Positions 46,653-55,815 of a stretch of DNA of 64,000 bases are shown here, piece by piece (positions within the stretch are counted from its first letter, which is position 1; every line of letters starts with the position of its first letter). Location: the NCBI RefSeq assembly GCF_900142655.1, contig NZ_FRBQ01000002.1:256918-320917 (forward strand). Direction: 5' to 3'. A program made the position numbers and the translations under genes. The notes under the pieces are model-generated. The model searched no databases and had not been told where the DNA came from. It saw nothing but the letters and a program-made list of their open reading frames with translations. The DNA comes from Phytopseudomonas punonensis. Its GTDB lineage: Bacteria; Pseudomonadota; Gammaproteobacteria; Pseudomonadales; Pseudomonadaceae.

Positions 46653-48428
46653 TCATTTCCTCTGGTCCAGGCTCCTGACGGTCAGATCCAGCGCCTTTTG
46701 CATGTCCAGTCGCGCCGAGCGGCCGATGTCCTTGTCGTTCATGTCGAAGCCGCGTTCGGACGGCAGGATCGGCGCAGTCAGGTCGTCGGCGTCGGTGGGC
46801 TCGAAGTCGAACTCCTCACCGATGGTCATGGCGCTGCGGCGCAGCAGCATACGCAGCTGGTCGGGGTGCAGATCCGGGTTGATCGACATCAGCGAGGCCA
46901 CCACGCCGGCCACCAATGGCGTGGCATAGGACGTACCGCAGTGCACGCTGCCTTGCTGATTCTCCTCGGCGGTGGAGGCACGCACGCAGGCCGCTGCAGT
47001 GATGTCCACGCGGGTATCGACGTTCGAGGAGCTGCGCCGTTTGACGTAGGCCGGGTCGTCTACAGCTACGTCCTTGCGCTCGCTGCGCTGATGGCCGCCG
47101 ACCACGAACAGTTGCTCGGTGACGAACGAGGAGGGCAGACGGTAATCGTCGGCGCCGGAGAACGATGCGCCGTTGCCAGCCGAGTTGACCACCACTACGT
47201 CCGGGTGCTCACGGCGCAGCCACAGGAAGAACTCTTCCAGTAGTTCCTCGTAGCCGCTCATTGCGATGCCGGAGCGCACCAGCGAGTCGATTTCGTCGCC
47301 GTGAATATTCTTCGCGCCGATACGGTGAATGCCCCAGCTCCAGTTCAGCACCCGCACCCCATCCTCGACCAGATTGACCGAGGCGGCGATGTTGGCAGTG
47401 ATGCCAGCGTCGGAGTTGCGGTCGACGATCACTTCGAAGCCCGGGCCGGCGCCATCGAGGCCGCGCAGGAAACCGGTATTGCCGCCATCGTCCCAGCGCG
47501 CGGCGAGGATGCCGGCCACGGTGGAACCGTGACCATCCGGTTTGTCGGCGTCGCGGCTGTACAGCCGGGTGTGCGGGGTGTGCCCGTCACGGTCGGCGGC
47601 GCCCAGGTAATCCTTGAAGTCCGGCGCGTCGAAGTCGACGTTACGTTCGATCAGGCCGATGCGTACCGGCTTTGTGGCGATGGGCGAGCGTTTGGACGGG
47701 ATGCGCCGCTGGTAATAGTTGACCGCATCGACGAAGCGATTGGCGGCCCATTCTTCCTCGTCCAGATGTGCGTCCTTCGTCTCGCCCGATTGCGCTTCCT
47801 GTTCTTCTGCGGATGACTCCTCGATCACCACGGCGTCGACGCTCAGCTCGCTGCCCAGGCGCAGCACCATGGCGTCGCGCTGGATCAAATCTTTGGCCGG
47901 CAGCCGTAGCTGGTAGGTATTGAGCGGCGCTATCACGCCGACCACCTCGGCGCCGTATTTCTTGGCCAGGGCCTTGGCTGTATCGAGGCCGTTGGCGTCT
48001 TCCTCGATAACCACGCTGACCAGGTCGACGTAGGTATTGAGGCCATCCATGTTCTTTGCCACTTCTCCGGGCTTGGCCGCCAGCACGTGGCTGCCGGCCA
48101 TCGACAGCCACACCGGGTTGCTTTCCTGGTCGCCCTGTTTCAGCCACAGCGGGCCGCTTTTGTAGCGCAGGGTGTCCAGGGTGACGCGCAGCCCATCGCG
48201 GCGGTTCACTGCGCTGGCGGGCAACGATTTGCCATCGAGCAACACCTGCAGCTCGCCTTCGGCCATGCCGCGGGTATCCAGACAGAACGTCTGGCGATCG
48301 GTGTCGAGAACATTCTCGCAGCGATACAGGTGCTTGAGCCGCAGCGGTTCTGCCGCCAATACCGACGGCGCTATAGCCGCCACGAGCAAGGCGCTGAAAA
48401 GCGGGCGCAGCGTTGGCCGACAGGGCAT
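46653..48428 (-). CDS. Secreted S8-family (subtilisin-like) serine protease with an atypical acid residue
   Basis: A 591-residue exported protein with a signal peptide (about 1-25) and a long N-terminal region (about 26-245) before the catalytic domain. His is in DGHGSTVAGILAA and Ser in CGTSYATPLVAGVVASL, with the oxyanion Asn in VVNSAGNGASF. The expected catalytic Asp motif (I-D-x-G-[VI]-D) reads IGLIERNVDFDAPD, so the Asp is replaced by Glu. Activity is therefore uncertain. Six Cys residues in the mature part could form disulfides. It stands alone, divergent from the next gene. Confidence 0.88.
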   Translation of the reverse strand: MPCRPTLRPLFSALLVAAIAPSVLAAEPLRLKHLYRCENVLDTDRQTFCLDTRGMAEGELQVLLDGKSLPASAVNRRDGLRVTLDTLRYKSGPLWLKQGDQESNPVWLSMAGSHVLAAKPGEVAKNMDGLNTYVDLVSVVIEEDANGLDTAKALAKKYGAEVVGVIAPLNTYQLRLPAKDLIQRDAMVLRLGSELSVDAVVIEESSAEEQEAQSGETKDAHLDEEEWAANRFVDAVNYYQRRIPSKRSPIATKPVRIGLIERNVDFDAPDFKDYLGAADRDGHTPHTRLYSRDADKPDGHGSTVAGILAARWDDGGNTGFLRGLDGAGPGFEVIVDRNSDAGITANIAASVNLVEDGVRVLNWSWGIHRIGAKNIHGDEIDSLVRSGIAMSGYEELLEEFFLWLRREHPDVVVVNSAGNGASFSGADDYRLPSSFVTEQLFVVGGHQRSERKDVAVDDPAYVKRRSSSNVDTRVDITAAACVRASTAEENQQGSVHCGTSYATPLVAGVVASLMSINPDLHPDQLRMLLRRSAMTIGEEFDFEPTDADDLTAPILPSERGFDMNDKDIGRSARLDMQKALDLTVRSLDQRK

Positions 48429-48580
48429 GGCGGAATCCTTTGTGCGGGGGGATGCGCCTCAGACTGGCGCCGCTGGGCTTGGTTCAGGCTGCGTTCGGCA
48501 GATAGCTCGAACCTTGCCGGCGGCATCGGCGTCACACCCTCACGGGTGCCGCTGGCACCGACAAGATGGGAGACGCTGCT

Positions 48581-48988
48581 ATGACGACTCACGATCACAC
48601 CCACAACTGGGACCTTATCGAGCGTTTGCTCCACGAGGTGCAGAACGGCGCCGGCCAGCCATTCGTGCCACGGCGCTGCGCCGAAGAACTAGCCGAGGCG
48701 CTGCAACAGGCCGGTCAGCCGGTCGATAATCTCGATTCGCTGAAGGCTCAAGCCGATGGATACGAGGCCACACTGCTGGAGGGCGGCTTTATCGCGCCGC
48801 GACCGGAAGAAGAAGGCGGCAATGGCGAGAACTTTGTGCTCACCCCACGTGGCGCCCAGCTGTTGAGCATGATCGACAGCACCTTTCCCGGCGAAGAGCA
48901 CCCACGCGAGGTGCTTGACCGTCATGGCCTGTCGGCGCTCGAGCCAGAGGTGTTCGATACGCTGGCGCCGCGGGCAACGCTGGTCTGA
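48581..48988 (+). CDS. Hypothetical cytoplasmic protein, possible winged helix
   Basis: A 135-residue protein starting MTTHDHTHNWDLIERLLHEVQN, with no signal or membrane span. Helix-strand pattern around YEATLLEGGFIAPRPEEE and NFVLTPRGAQLLSMI resembles the wing of a small winged-helix regulator (DUF2513-like opening), but this is weak. GGGAG lies 9 bases before the ATG at 48581, which is preferred over 48566. Acidic overall. Confidence 0.7.
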   Translation: MTTHDHTHNWDLIERLLHEVQNGAGQPFVPRRCAEELAEALQQAGQPVDNLDSLKAQADGYEATLLEGGFIAPRPEEEGGNGENFVLTPRGAQLLSMIDSTFPGEEHPREVLDRHGLSALEPEVFDTLAPRATLV

Positions 48989-49076
48989 TACCCGCCTGCG
49001 CCCTGGCCGCGTAAACTGTGCTTTCATGACCTGTCCAGGTTATAGGTACAGTCTGCGCAGCGAGGGTGAGTGTGGG

Positions 49077-49796
49077 ATGAAGTGGTGGGCAATCGGACTG
49101 CTGCTGTTGGCGATCAATGCCACGGCTGACGAGCTAAGGATCGGCTTTGGCACGCACAAACCGCCGTATATTTTTCAGGGTGAAAGGCGCGGGCTCGAGT
49201 ACGACATCGTGGTGGCTGCCGCTCGTGCCGGTGGCATGGAAGTCATTCCCTCCTATGCTCCTGTAGAACGTTTGCACCGCGAGTACAGCCGTGGCGAGCT
49301 CGACGGCATCGCCAGTACGCGCTTGGAAGGCGGCGTGAATAGTTTCTACACCCAGCCTTACATCAATTATCAGCACGTGGCTTTGGCGCTCAGCGCCCGG
49401 CATTACCGTATTGAACGTATTTCTGACCTGGGCAATTACTCCGTGCGCGCTTTCCAGCGGGCGCGTGTGGTTCTCGGCGAAGAATTCCAGCGCATGGCCG
49501 AGGCCAACCCGCGGTATCACGAGGAAGCTCAGGAGATCGCTCGTAACCGCCTGCTTTACAGCGGCCGGGTAGACGTGGTGATCGGCGACAGGCGGATCCT
49601 GCGCTATTTCAACCGTGAGGTGTATCGCCAGGTGGATGTCAGCCAGCCGGTCACCGAATACCCGCTGTTTGCGCCGACCGCATACCAGTTGGGGATGCGT
49701 GATCAGTCGGCGCGTGATCGCTTCGATCAGGGCCTCGCCGACATCATTGCCAGCGGCGAGTACCAGGAAATCGAGCGACGCTATGCGATGTATTGA
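49077..49796 (+). CDS. Periplasmic substrate-binding protein (family 3)
   Basis: A 239-residue SBP_bac_3 protein with a short signal (MKWWAIGLLLLAINATA) and then DELRIGFGTHKPPYIFQGERRGLEYDIV, the usual opening. YAPVERLHREYSRGELDGIAS and YPLFAPTAYQLGM follow. There is no permease or ATPase beside it, so it is an orphan binding protein of the kind common in Pseudomonas. The ATG at 49077 is favoured by the signal peptide; the open frame extends 54 codons further. It ends 9 bases from the convergent sulfatase gene. Confidence 0.88.
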   Translation: MKWWAIGLLLLAINATADELRIGFGTHKPPYIFQGERRGLEYDIVVAAARAGGMEVIPSYAPVERLHREYSRGELDGIASTRLEGGVNSFYTQPYINYQHVALALSARHYRIERISDLGNYSVRAFQRARVVLGEEFQRMAEANPRYHEEAQEIARNRLLYSGRVDVVIGDRRILRYFNREVYRQVDVSQPVTEYPLFAPTAYQLGMRDQSARDRFDQGLADIIASGEYQEIERRYAMY

Positions 49797-49805
49797 GCCG
49801 GCCCG

Positions 49806-52019
49806 TTACCGTGTCAGCTCTTCGGTTTCCTCGTCGGCCTGAACGGCCACCATCTCGCTTTCGATTGGCCGCGTTTCGACACTGAAGTCGGTGATTTCGA
49901 TAGAGCCTTTGCCTTCGCCAATCAGGTGGAAGGAAAACGCCTTGCGCGTATCCAGGTTGTCGAAGGCGAAGCTCACCTCTACCGGCTGGCCCTTCTTGAG
50001 CCGCGGTATCTCCGGCATGTTGATCAGCACGTCGCGGTCGAATTCCTTGGTCTTCAGGCGCAGCGTGGCGCCGGCCTCGCTCATGTTCAGGGCGTTGATC
50101 TTCAAGGTGACGCGGGTCTGGGTGCCTTTCGGTAGCTCCAGATACTGGGCGCCGATCAGGTTGTCTGCCCAGTCATCGCTGGGGTTTTGGCTCAAGCGAA
50201 TGCGTTCGTTGCTGGCGAACTGCAGCACCTGATTGCCCTGGCCATCGGTCAACGAGCGATCCAGCAGCTCGGCCCGCAGGCTCACCTGGCGCGCAGGTTT
50301 GCCACTGAGGCGACCAAGGTAGTCGGCATGCTCGGCGATAAAGCCCGGGCTGGCGTAGCGCCGGCAAACCTGCTGGAAGTTGCACTCGGTCAACGTGCCC
50401 TTGCCATCATGCTCACGCAGCAGGCCGTTGGTGTAGGAGATGATCTCGCGGCCGTGGCTGTAGTCACGCAGCATCGAGCGCCCGGCGATGTCTGCCGGAA
50501 TCGGCAGGCTCAGGTAATCGAGAATCGAAGCGGTCAGGTCGATATGCCCGTAAACGCCGCTCTTGCGCGCCGGCAACTGAGGCTGCTCCGGGGCCAGCAT
50601 GAGGTTGAAGCCCCAGGCCGATGCCAGGCGCACGTTCTCGATGCCGTGGGATTCGTCCGAGGTCACCACCACCAACGTGTCGTCGAGCACGCCGCGTTTT
50701 TGCAGCCCGTCGAGAAAGTCGCCAACGGCATCGTCCAGGTAAGCGATGGCAGCCTGCTTGGCACTGGCATGGCGTTCCAGATAGTCGGCCGGGGCGGAGT
50801 AGGGCTGGTGGGTGCCAACGGTCAGCAGAGTCAGCATCCATGGCGCCTTGCTCTTGCGCAGGCTATCGACGTAGGTCAGCGCACCCTCGAAATAGGACTT
50901 GTCGTCCATGCCCCAGGCGAAGTCCAGGTACGGCGTGTTTCGAAACCAGTCGCGGCCCAGGGTCTTGTCGAAGCCCATGCGCGGCATGATCTGGTCCTTG
51001 GCCATGAAGCGCAGCCCAGCACCCTGCAAAAAGTGCGTGCTGAAGCCATTCTCGCGCAGCTGCGCTGGCAGGCACTGTGAGCTACGTTCGGCATTGCCGA
51101 GCAGCTCGATGCCCTTTGGGGTTCCCGAGCCCAGCTTGTCGTAATCGCCGCAGAGCATCGCGTACAGCCCGCGGATGGTCTGGTGAGCGTGCAGCACGTA
51201 ATCGGTGGTCAGCATGCCGCGCTCGGCCCAGGCGCTCAGGCGTGGCATCAGATCGTCCTGATAGCTGCTACCGATTGCCTGCCGGCTGGCGCTGATATAC
51301 GCACCGGGAATGCCTTCCAGGGTGATGATCAGCACGTTGCGGGCGCGGCCCGGTTCGGCCAGCAGCGGCGTGCCGTCCATGTCCAGGCGAGTCAGACCTG
51401 TGACATCGGGCGGGCTGTTGGGCTGGCCTCGGCTCATCCAGTCGTCGACACCCAGCCTGGCGAGGCTGAGGCCTTCGGCGAGCCACTTGTGTGGCAGATT
51501 GAACTGCACCCACTGGTCGGCTTCGCTGGGGCTGCGGTACTGGTAGACGGCGTGTGCCGCGAGCAGGCCGAGCGGTGCCAGTAACCAGGCGACCGAAGGC
51601 TTGCGCTGGCGCGATCCGCGCACTAACAGCAGGACGAAAAATGCCAGCGCGGCGAGGATGGACGCGCCAGCCAGCCAGGGATGAGTCAGCCCGCCGCCCT
51701 GGGTGGAGTGACTGAGAAACTGTGCATCGGTGAGGTAGTGCAGGTCGGCTGGTTCAGGCATGCGGCCCACGGCGCTCACCAGTTCAACAGTGCCCAAGTT
51801 GAGCACGACCCAAAGCAGCGTCAGCGGTATGCCAAGCAGCAAACGGCGGCGCAGCGACAACAAGAGCAACAGGCTGCCAATGGCCAGATCCGAGAGGTAA
51901 CCGAAGGGGTGTGACCAGCCCAACGAGTAACGGCTGAGCAGTGGCAATGCAATGAACAGGACCGCCAGTACGGACACGATGCTGGCCGGTCGCTGCAGCC
52001 AGGGGCCGAGAGAACGCAC
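49806..52019 (-). CDS. LTA-synthase/OpgB-type sulfatase-fold membrane enzyme
   Basis: A 737-residue protein with about five N-terminal spans (residues 15-165), then a periplasmic alkaline-phosphatase-fold domain (about 230-560) and a C-terminal beta-rich domain. Motifs: RNVLIITLEGIPGAYIS (metal site), HAHQTIRGLYAMLCGDY (likely nucleophile Thr), VTSDESHGIENV (metal ligands). The family transfers phosphoglycerol or phosphoethanolamine to glycans or lipids; the exact acceptor here is unknown. It is convergent with the binding-protein gene. Confidence 0.88.
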   Translation of the reverse strand: MRSLGPWLQRPASIVSVLAVLFIALPLLSRYSLGWSHPFGYLSDLAIGSLLLLLSLRRRLLLGIPLTLLWVVLNLGTVELVSAVGRMPEPADLHYLTDAQFLSHSTQGGGLTHPWLAGASILAALAFFVLLLVRGSRQRKPSVAWLLAPLGLLAAHAVYQYRSPSEADQWVQFNLPHKWLAEGLSLARLGVDDWMSRGQPNSPPDVTGLTRLDMDGTPLLAEPGRARNVLIITLEGIPGAYISASRQAIGSSYQDDLMPRLSAWAERGMLTTDYVLHAHQTIRGLYAMLCGDYDKLGSGTPKGIELLGNAERSSQCLPAQLRENGFSTHFLQGAGLRFMAKDQIMPRMGFDKTLGRDWFRNTPYLDFAWGMDDKSYFEGALTYVDSLRKSKAPWMLTLLTVGTHQPYSAPADYLERHASAKQAAIAYLDDAVGDFLDGLQKRGVLDDTLVVVTSDESHGIENVRLASAWGFNLMLAPEQPQLPARKSGVYGHIDLTASILDYLSLPIPADIAGRSMLRDYSHGREIISYTNGLLREHDGKGTLTECNFQQVCRRYASPGFIAEHADYLGRLSGKPARQVSLRAELLDRSLTDGQGNQVLQFASNERIRLSQNPSDDWADNLIGAQYLELPKGTQTRVTLKINALNMSEAGATLRLKTKEFDRDVLINMPEIPRLKKGQPVEVSFAFDNLDTRKAFSFHLIGEGKGSIEITDFSVETRPIESEMVAVQADEETEELTR

Positions 52020-52212
52020 GAATCTTCCTTAAATCGATGGGCAACGAACGACGGTTTCAGCAAACATGCAGGCGGCTATCCATCAGCGCCGGTGCTGAAA
52101 CGCGAGTGACATTATTTTGAAATATGCGTGTGCTCACCGCTAGCAACAAACGATGAAGTCGTGAATTAAGTCGTTCAAATCATTGCCCGGACGGGCGAGG
52201 GGAGGAGCTGCC

Positions 52213-52244
52213 GACCTGGCGCCTACTGTCAGGCGCTGCAGGTC
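52213..52244. terminator. Hairpin next to the 63-residue protein gene
   Basis: GACCTG-GCGCCT (52213-52224) pairs with AGGCGC-TG-CAGGTC (52231-52244) with a 2-base bulge, 15 bases beyond the stop of the minus-strand gene. The rest of 52020-52212 shows no gene. Confidence 0.5.
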
Positions 52245-52259
52245 GATACAGACAACAAA

Positions 52260-52451
52260 TTACTTTTTGGCGATGGTGATGTGACGGCTGGCAGGGCCGT
52301 TGGTCTGGCCACTCACGCCCTTGGCAATTTCTTGAATCTTGCCGCCGGACTTGAGGAACGCCGCTACTTGAGCGTCGATCGATTCGCTGGTTTCTACCGC
52401 TGGGGCGGGCTTGGCTTTGCTCTGGGATGCTTTGACGCGCATGACGGCCAT
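52260..52451 (-). CDS. Small basic hypothetical protein
   Basis: A 63-residue protein with the start at 52451 (AGGT upstream): MAVMRVKASQSKAKPAPAVE, then SIDAQVAAFLKSGGKIQEIAKGVSGQ and a basic tail. The frame is open for 14 more codons upstream. The middle segment may form a short helix-turn-helix-like pair, reminiscent of small ribosome- or DNA-associated proteins. I do not recognise a family. Confidence 0.65.
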   Translation of the reverse strand: MAVMRVKASQSKAKPAPAVETSESIDAQVAAFLKSGGKIQEIAKGVSGQTNGPASRHITIAKK

Positions 52452-52616
52452 ATTACCTACTCGAGTAATCAAGATGGCCGCGTATTGTAACACCGCGGCG
52501 CGCTCAACTGTTCACTCATTGACCAGTGGGCAAAACGCCGGTGCGGTAGGCGCTGCAAAGGCGAGTTTCGTTGCGGAGTCGGGTACAATGCCGGCCTGAA
52601 AATGAGGGTAGGCACC

Positions 52617-53456
52617 ATGGCTGTTATCGGACGTATGAATTCCTTGCAGGTCGTCAAGCACACCGACTTCGGTCTGTATCTGGACGGCGGGGCGGATGGC
52701 GAGATTCTGTTACCCAAGCGCTACATCCCCAAGGAGACGCCGAGTGAGGTGGAAGACTGGCTGAACGTCTTCGTTTACCTCGACAGCGAAGACAAGCTGA
52801 TCGCCACCACCGAAAAGCCCAAGGTGCAAGTTGGCGAGTTCGCCAGCCTGAAGGTCGTCGATATCAATCGTGTTGGCCTGTTCCTCGACTGGGGCTTGCC
52901 CAAGGACCTGCTGCTGCCGCATTCGGAAGAAAAGCGCCCGCTGCAGATCGGTGATTATTGCGTGGTGCACGTCTTCGTCGACAAGCGCAGCCGGCGTATT
53001 ACCGCGACCGCGCGCCTGGACCGCTACCTGGACAAGGTGCCGGCCACTTACAAGTCAGGCGAAGAAGTCGACCTGCTGGTGGTCGAGCCGACCGACATGG
53101 GGTTCAAGGCGATCATCAACGGCAAGCACTGGGGCCTGATCCATAAGAACGAAGTGATCGGTTTTATGCGCCCAGGTATCCGCCAGCCCGGCTTCATCAA
53201 GGAAATGCGCAGCGACGGCAAGATCAGCCTCAGCCTGCAACCGATCGGCCAGCAGGTTAGCGAGGGCCTCAGCGAGCAGATTCTGCAGCGCCTGCGTGAA
53301 AGCGGCGGCATGCTGGAGTTGAGCGACAAGAGCACGCCCGAGCGCATCAGCGCGATGTTCCGGGTCAGTAAGGGCAACTTCAAGAAAGCCATTGGCGGCC
53401 TCTACAAGCAGGGCCTGATCCATATTCATGACGACCGCATCGAACTGGTGAAGTAA
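52617..53456 (+). CDS. cvfB: S1-domain RNA-binding protein (CvfB/YitL-like)
   Basis: A 279-residue protein. Three S1-like domains span about 1-210 (HTDFGLYLDGG, VDINRVGLFLDWGLPKDLLLP, TDMGFKAIINGKHWGLIHKNEV), followed by a winged helix at about 215-279 (LREEGGMLE-like LRESGGMLELSDKSTPERISAMF, KGNFKKAIGGLYKQGLI). This is the CvfB/YitL layout, known to bind RNA and affect virulence gene expression in Staphylococcus. GAGGG lies 8 bases before the ATG at 52617. It is the last chromosomal gene before the island. Confidence 0.92.
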   Translation: MAVIGRMNSLQVVKHTDFGLYLDGGADGEILLPKRYIPKETPSEVEDWLNVFVYLDSEDKLIATTEKPKVQVGEFASLKVVDINRVGLFLDWGLPKDLLLPHSEEKRPLQIGDYCVVHVFVDKRSRRITATARLDRYLDKVPATYKSGEEVDLLVVEPTDMGFKAIINGKHWGLIHKNEVIGFMRPGIRQPGFIKEMRSDGKISLSLQPIGQQVSEGLSEQILQRLRESGGMLELSDKSTPERISAMFRVSKGNFKKAIGGLYKQGLIHIHDDRIELVK

Positions 53457-53523
53457 GCCCGCTCCCGTTGGCGAAGAAAGCGCTTGAGTGGCGTGCGGCG
53501 CTTGCCAATAATGCGGGCGTCCC

Positions 53524-53599
53524 GCCGGTGTAGCTCAGTCGGTAGAGCAGCGCACTCGTAACGCGAAGGTCGTAGGTTCGATTCCTATCTCCGGCACCA
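53524..53599 (+). tRNA. tRNA-Thr (anticodon CGT), island attachment site
   Basis: A 76-base cloverleaf with acceptor GCCGGTG/CTCCGGC (one T-T mismatch), D-arm GCTC/GAGC, anticodon CGT at 53557-53559 in the loop CTCGTAA, T-arm GTAGG TTCGATT CCTAT and encoded CCA. The anticodon stem has a weak closing pair (A-C). The integrase gene 166 bases downstream, in the same direction, marks its 3' end as the likely attB. The second att copy is not in the window. Confidence 0.95.
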
Positions 53600-53646
53600 T
53601 AAAATAGATTCATGCAGTGCCAAGCGGTTGCATGATTCCCCAGGAG

Positions 53647-53672
53647 GCCCGCCTAGTGCGGGCTTCTTGTTT
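53647..53672 (+). terminator. Hairpin after tRNA-Thr
   Basis: GCCCGC (53647-53652) pairs with GCGGGC (53658-53663) around a 5-base loop and is followed by TTCTTGTTT, a reasonable intrinsic terminator for the tRNA transcript. Confidence 0.75.
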
Positions 53673-53712
53673 CATGTGGTGCCACCCGGTCTCATCCAGG
53701 CGCTTGTGTTCT

Positions 53713-53761
53713 GAGTACCTGTCCGAGTACCTTTAGATTGTTCAATAATCTATGGGTACTC
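53713..53761. repeat. Three GAGTACC sites in front of the integrase gene
   Basis: GAGTACC occurs at 53713-53719 and 53725-53731 (12-base spacing) and in inverted orientation (GGTACTC) at 53755-53761, the last one 4 bases before the integrase ATG. Between them, AGATT/AATCT (53735-53751) is a small inverted repeat. They could be integrase arm sites, an excisionase site or an operator controlling int. Confidence 0.55.
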
Positions 53762-53764
53762 AAT

Positions 53765-54982
53765 ATGCCGTTGACGGCTCTGCAGGTGAAGAATGCTGCA
53801 CCACGTGAAGCGGACTATGGGCTTGCCGATGGAAGCGGTCTGTTCCTCTGGATTCGCGCCGCGGGCGGCAAATCGTGGCGCTTTCGATTCCGCCTGGATG
53901 GCAAGCAGTCGCATATTTCCCTTGGCACCATCGACAAGGTGACGCTCGCGCAGGCGAGACAGCTTGCTTCTGACGCTCGCCAGCTTGTGGCGCAGGGGCG
54001 GCACCCTGGGCTTGAGCGGAAGGTTGCACGTGCCCAAGCGGCGATCTCACGTGCTAATACGTTCAAAAGCCTTGCGCTCGAGTGGCATCAGCATAAGTCG
54101 CAGCGATGGTCGGTCGGTTATGCCGGTGACGTGATGGAGGCTTTCGAGCTGGACATTTTTCCCCAGGTGGGGAATCTGCCGCTCACCGACATCAAGCCCA
54201 TGCACTGGCTGCAAGTTTTCCGTCGCATCGAGGCGCGCGGGGCTCTGGAGAAGCTGCGCAAGGTCCGGCAACGCTGCCAAGAGGTTTACCGTTTCGCGAT
54301 TGCCACTGGCCGGGCTGAGTACAACCCAATCGCAGATATCGGGGGAGCACTCCAGACTCCCACGTCCCGACATTACCCCTTCTTACCAATTGCAGAGCTC
54401 CCAGAGCTGATCCGTGACTTTCAGGCGTGTCCTGGGCATGACGTGGTGAAAATCGCTACTCGTCTGCTGATCCTGACAGGTGTACGTACAGCTGAGCTGA
54501 GAGGAGCGCCGTGGTCGGAGTTTGATCTTGATAATGCTCTTTGGCAGATCCCTGCTTCACGTATGAAGATGCGTCGCCCCCATTTAGTCCCTCTTTCAAC
54601 GCAAGCAGTGGCCGCACTTCGTGAGCTGGAAGATATTACTGGTGGCTATACGCTCGCTTTTCCTGGCCGCAACGATCCGGCCAAGCCCATGAGCGAGGCT
54701 GCTATCAATCAATTGCTGAAGCGTTCCGGCTACGACGGCCGCGCCACAGGCCATGGGTTCCGCCATACGATGTCCACCACTTTGCATGAGCAGGGCTATC
54801 CCAGCGAATGGGTTGAAACCCAGTTGGCGCATGTGGACAAGAACAGTATTCGCGGCACCTATAACCATGCTCAGTACCTGGATGGGAGGCGAGAGATGAT
54901 TCAGTGGTATGCCGGTCACTTGGAAGCTTTGTCATGCGGCGGAGCCGGAGTCTCCAAAGCACTGGGGGAGGCAGTCGCATGA
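53765..54982 (+). CDS. int: P4-type tyrosine integrase of the island
   Basis: A 405-residue site-specific recombinase that integrates at tRNA genes. N-terminal DUF4102 arm-binding region (MPLTALQVKNAAPREADYGLADGSGLFLWI ... KSWRFRFRLDGK), core-binding domain, then the catalytic domain with Arg (LTGVRTAELRGAPW), HxxR (GHGFRHTMST), a second His (LAHVD) and the nucleophile Tyr (RGTYNHAQY). The ATG at 53765 is favoured; a TTG at 53738 is in frame. Its stop overlaps the next start (ATGA). Confidence 0.95.
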   Translation: MPLTALQVKNAAPREADYGLADGSGLFLWIRAAGGKSWRFRFRLDGKQSHISLGTIDKVTLAQARQLASDARQLVAQGRHPGLERKVARAQAAISRANTFKSLALEWHQHKSQRWSVGYAGDVMEAFELDIFPQVGNLPLTDIKPMHWLQVFRRIEARGALEKLRKVRQRCQEVYRFAIATGRAEYNPIADIGGALQTPTSRHYPFLPIAELPELIRDFQACPGHDVVKIATRLLILTGVRTAELRGAPWSEFDLDNALWQIPASRMKMRRPHLVPLSTQAVAALRELEDITGGYTLAFPGRNDPAKPMSEAAINQLLKRSGYDGRATGHGFRHTMSTTLHEQGYPSEWVETQLAHVDKNSIRGTYNHAQYLDGRREMIQWYAGHLEALSCGGAGVSKALGEAVA

Positions 54983-55701
54983 GTAATGATGTAATGCGCC
55001 TTTCTGATTTGGTGTCGGAGTACGCTCGCTTCTATAGGGTCAGTCTTCATGATGCTGCCTATGCGTTGCATGAGCTATTTATTGAGCTGAACTTTAATTA
55101 TCAATCTAAACAGCCGCATGAAGCTATTTCCGATCAAGTTATTTGGGTAGGAAGGGTAGGGAGCACTACGCGCTCGCTCAAGCCATATAAGCTATATTTC
55201 TCAGTGCTTGCTGAGTACTTTAATAGCTTGATTGGTTTAAGTGTTGAATCCGAGCCTAGGTTTGTGCGATGTCTCTATGTTGGTGAGCCCTATGAGAGTA
55301 AGGATATTATGCCTAGCATGGTGTATTTATCTAAAACTCTACTTGGAGAGCTTATCCATGAGACCGTCAATGAATCCCTTGGCTTCCTCTTCAATGAAGA
55401 TTCTGCGAAAAATCCGTGCATGTCTAGTGAAAAGGAAACTAAAGCCTTCCAAGGCAAGGAACTAGTTTCGATTCAGGGGCTCGCACGCGGACTTATAGAA
55501 ATGATTATCGAGGTCGATAAAGCCCATCGTGGTCTTTCGAAAAAAACAAATCCGGCGGCCATTTTGCTCGCTGCTTCTCAGCTTGATCTAAATAAGAGAC
55601 CTTCAAAGTGGCGCGCGGCTCTTAATGATCTAGCTGCCGCAGCAGAGGTCGAGGATTTCCGGGGCAACCGCCGAACGCTTGAAAAGTATGTTGGTGACTA
55701 G
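54979..55701 (+). CDS. Hypothetical protein coupled to the integrase
   Basis: A 240-residue protein whose ATG overlaps the integrase stop by 4 bases. The opening MSNDVMRLSDLVSEYARFYRVSLHDAAYALHELF resembles a small helical DNA-binding segment. The rest (RFVRCLYVGEPYESKDIMPSMVYLSKTLLG...) matches nothing I know. The C-terminal part is basic and helical. Base composition is more AT-rich than the flanking chromosome. It is possibly a regulator of integration, by position only. Confidence 0.8.
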   Translation: MSNDVMRLSDLVSEYARFYRVSLHDAAYALHELFIELNFNYQSKQPHEAISDQVIWVGRVGSTTRSLKPYKLYFSVLAEYFNSLIGLSVESEPRFVRCLYVGEPYESKDIMPSMVYLSKTLLGELIHETVNESLGFLFNEDSAKNPCMSSEKETKAFQGKELVSIQGLARGLIEMIIEVDKAHRGLSKKTNPAAILLAASQLDLNKRPSKWRAALNDLAAAAEVEDFRGNRRTLEKYVGD

Positions 55702-55815
55702 GACTCAACATCTCAATTTGGGTATTTCCTAGATTTTTGGCAATTGCCAGAAAGCCCTTGAAGAGTGCCATTTAATCCATAGCCATCTAATCCGGTTCTA
55801 AGGAGACCCGTCCTG

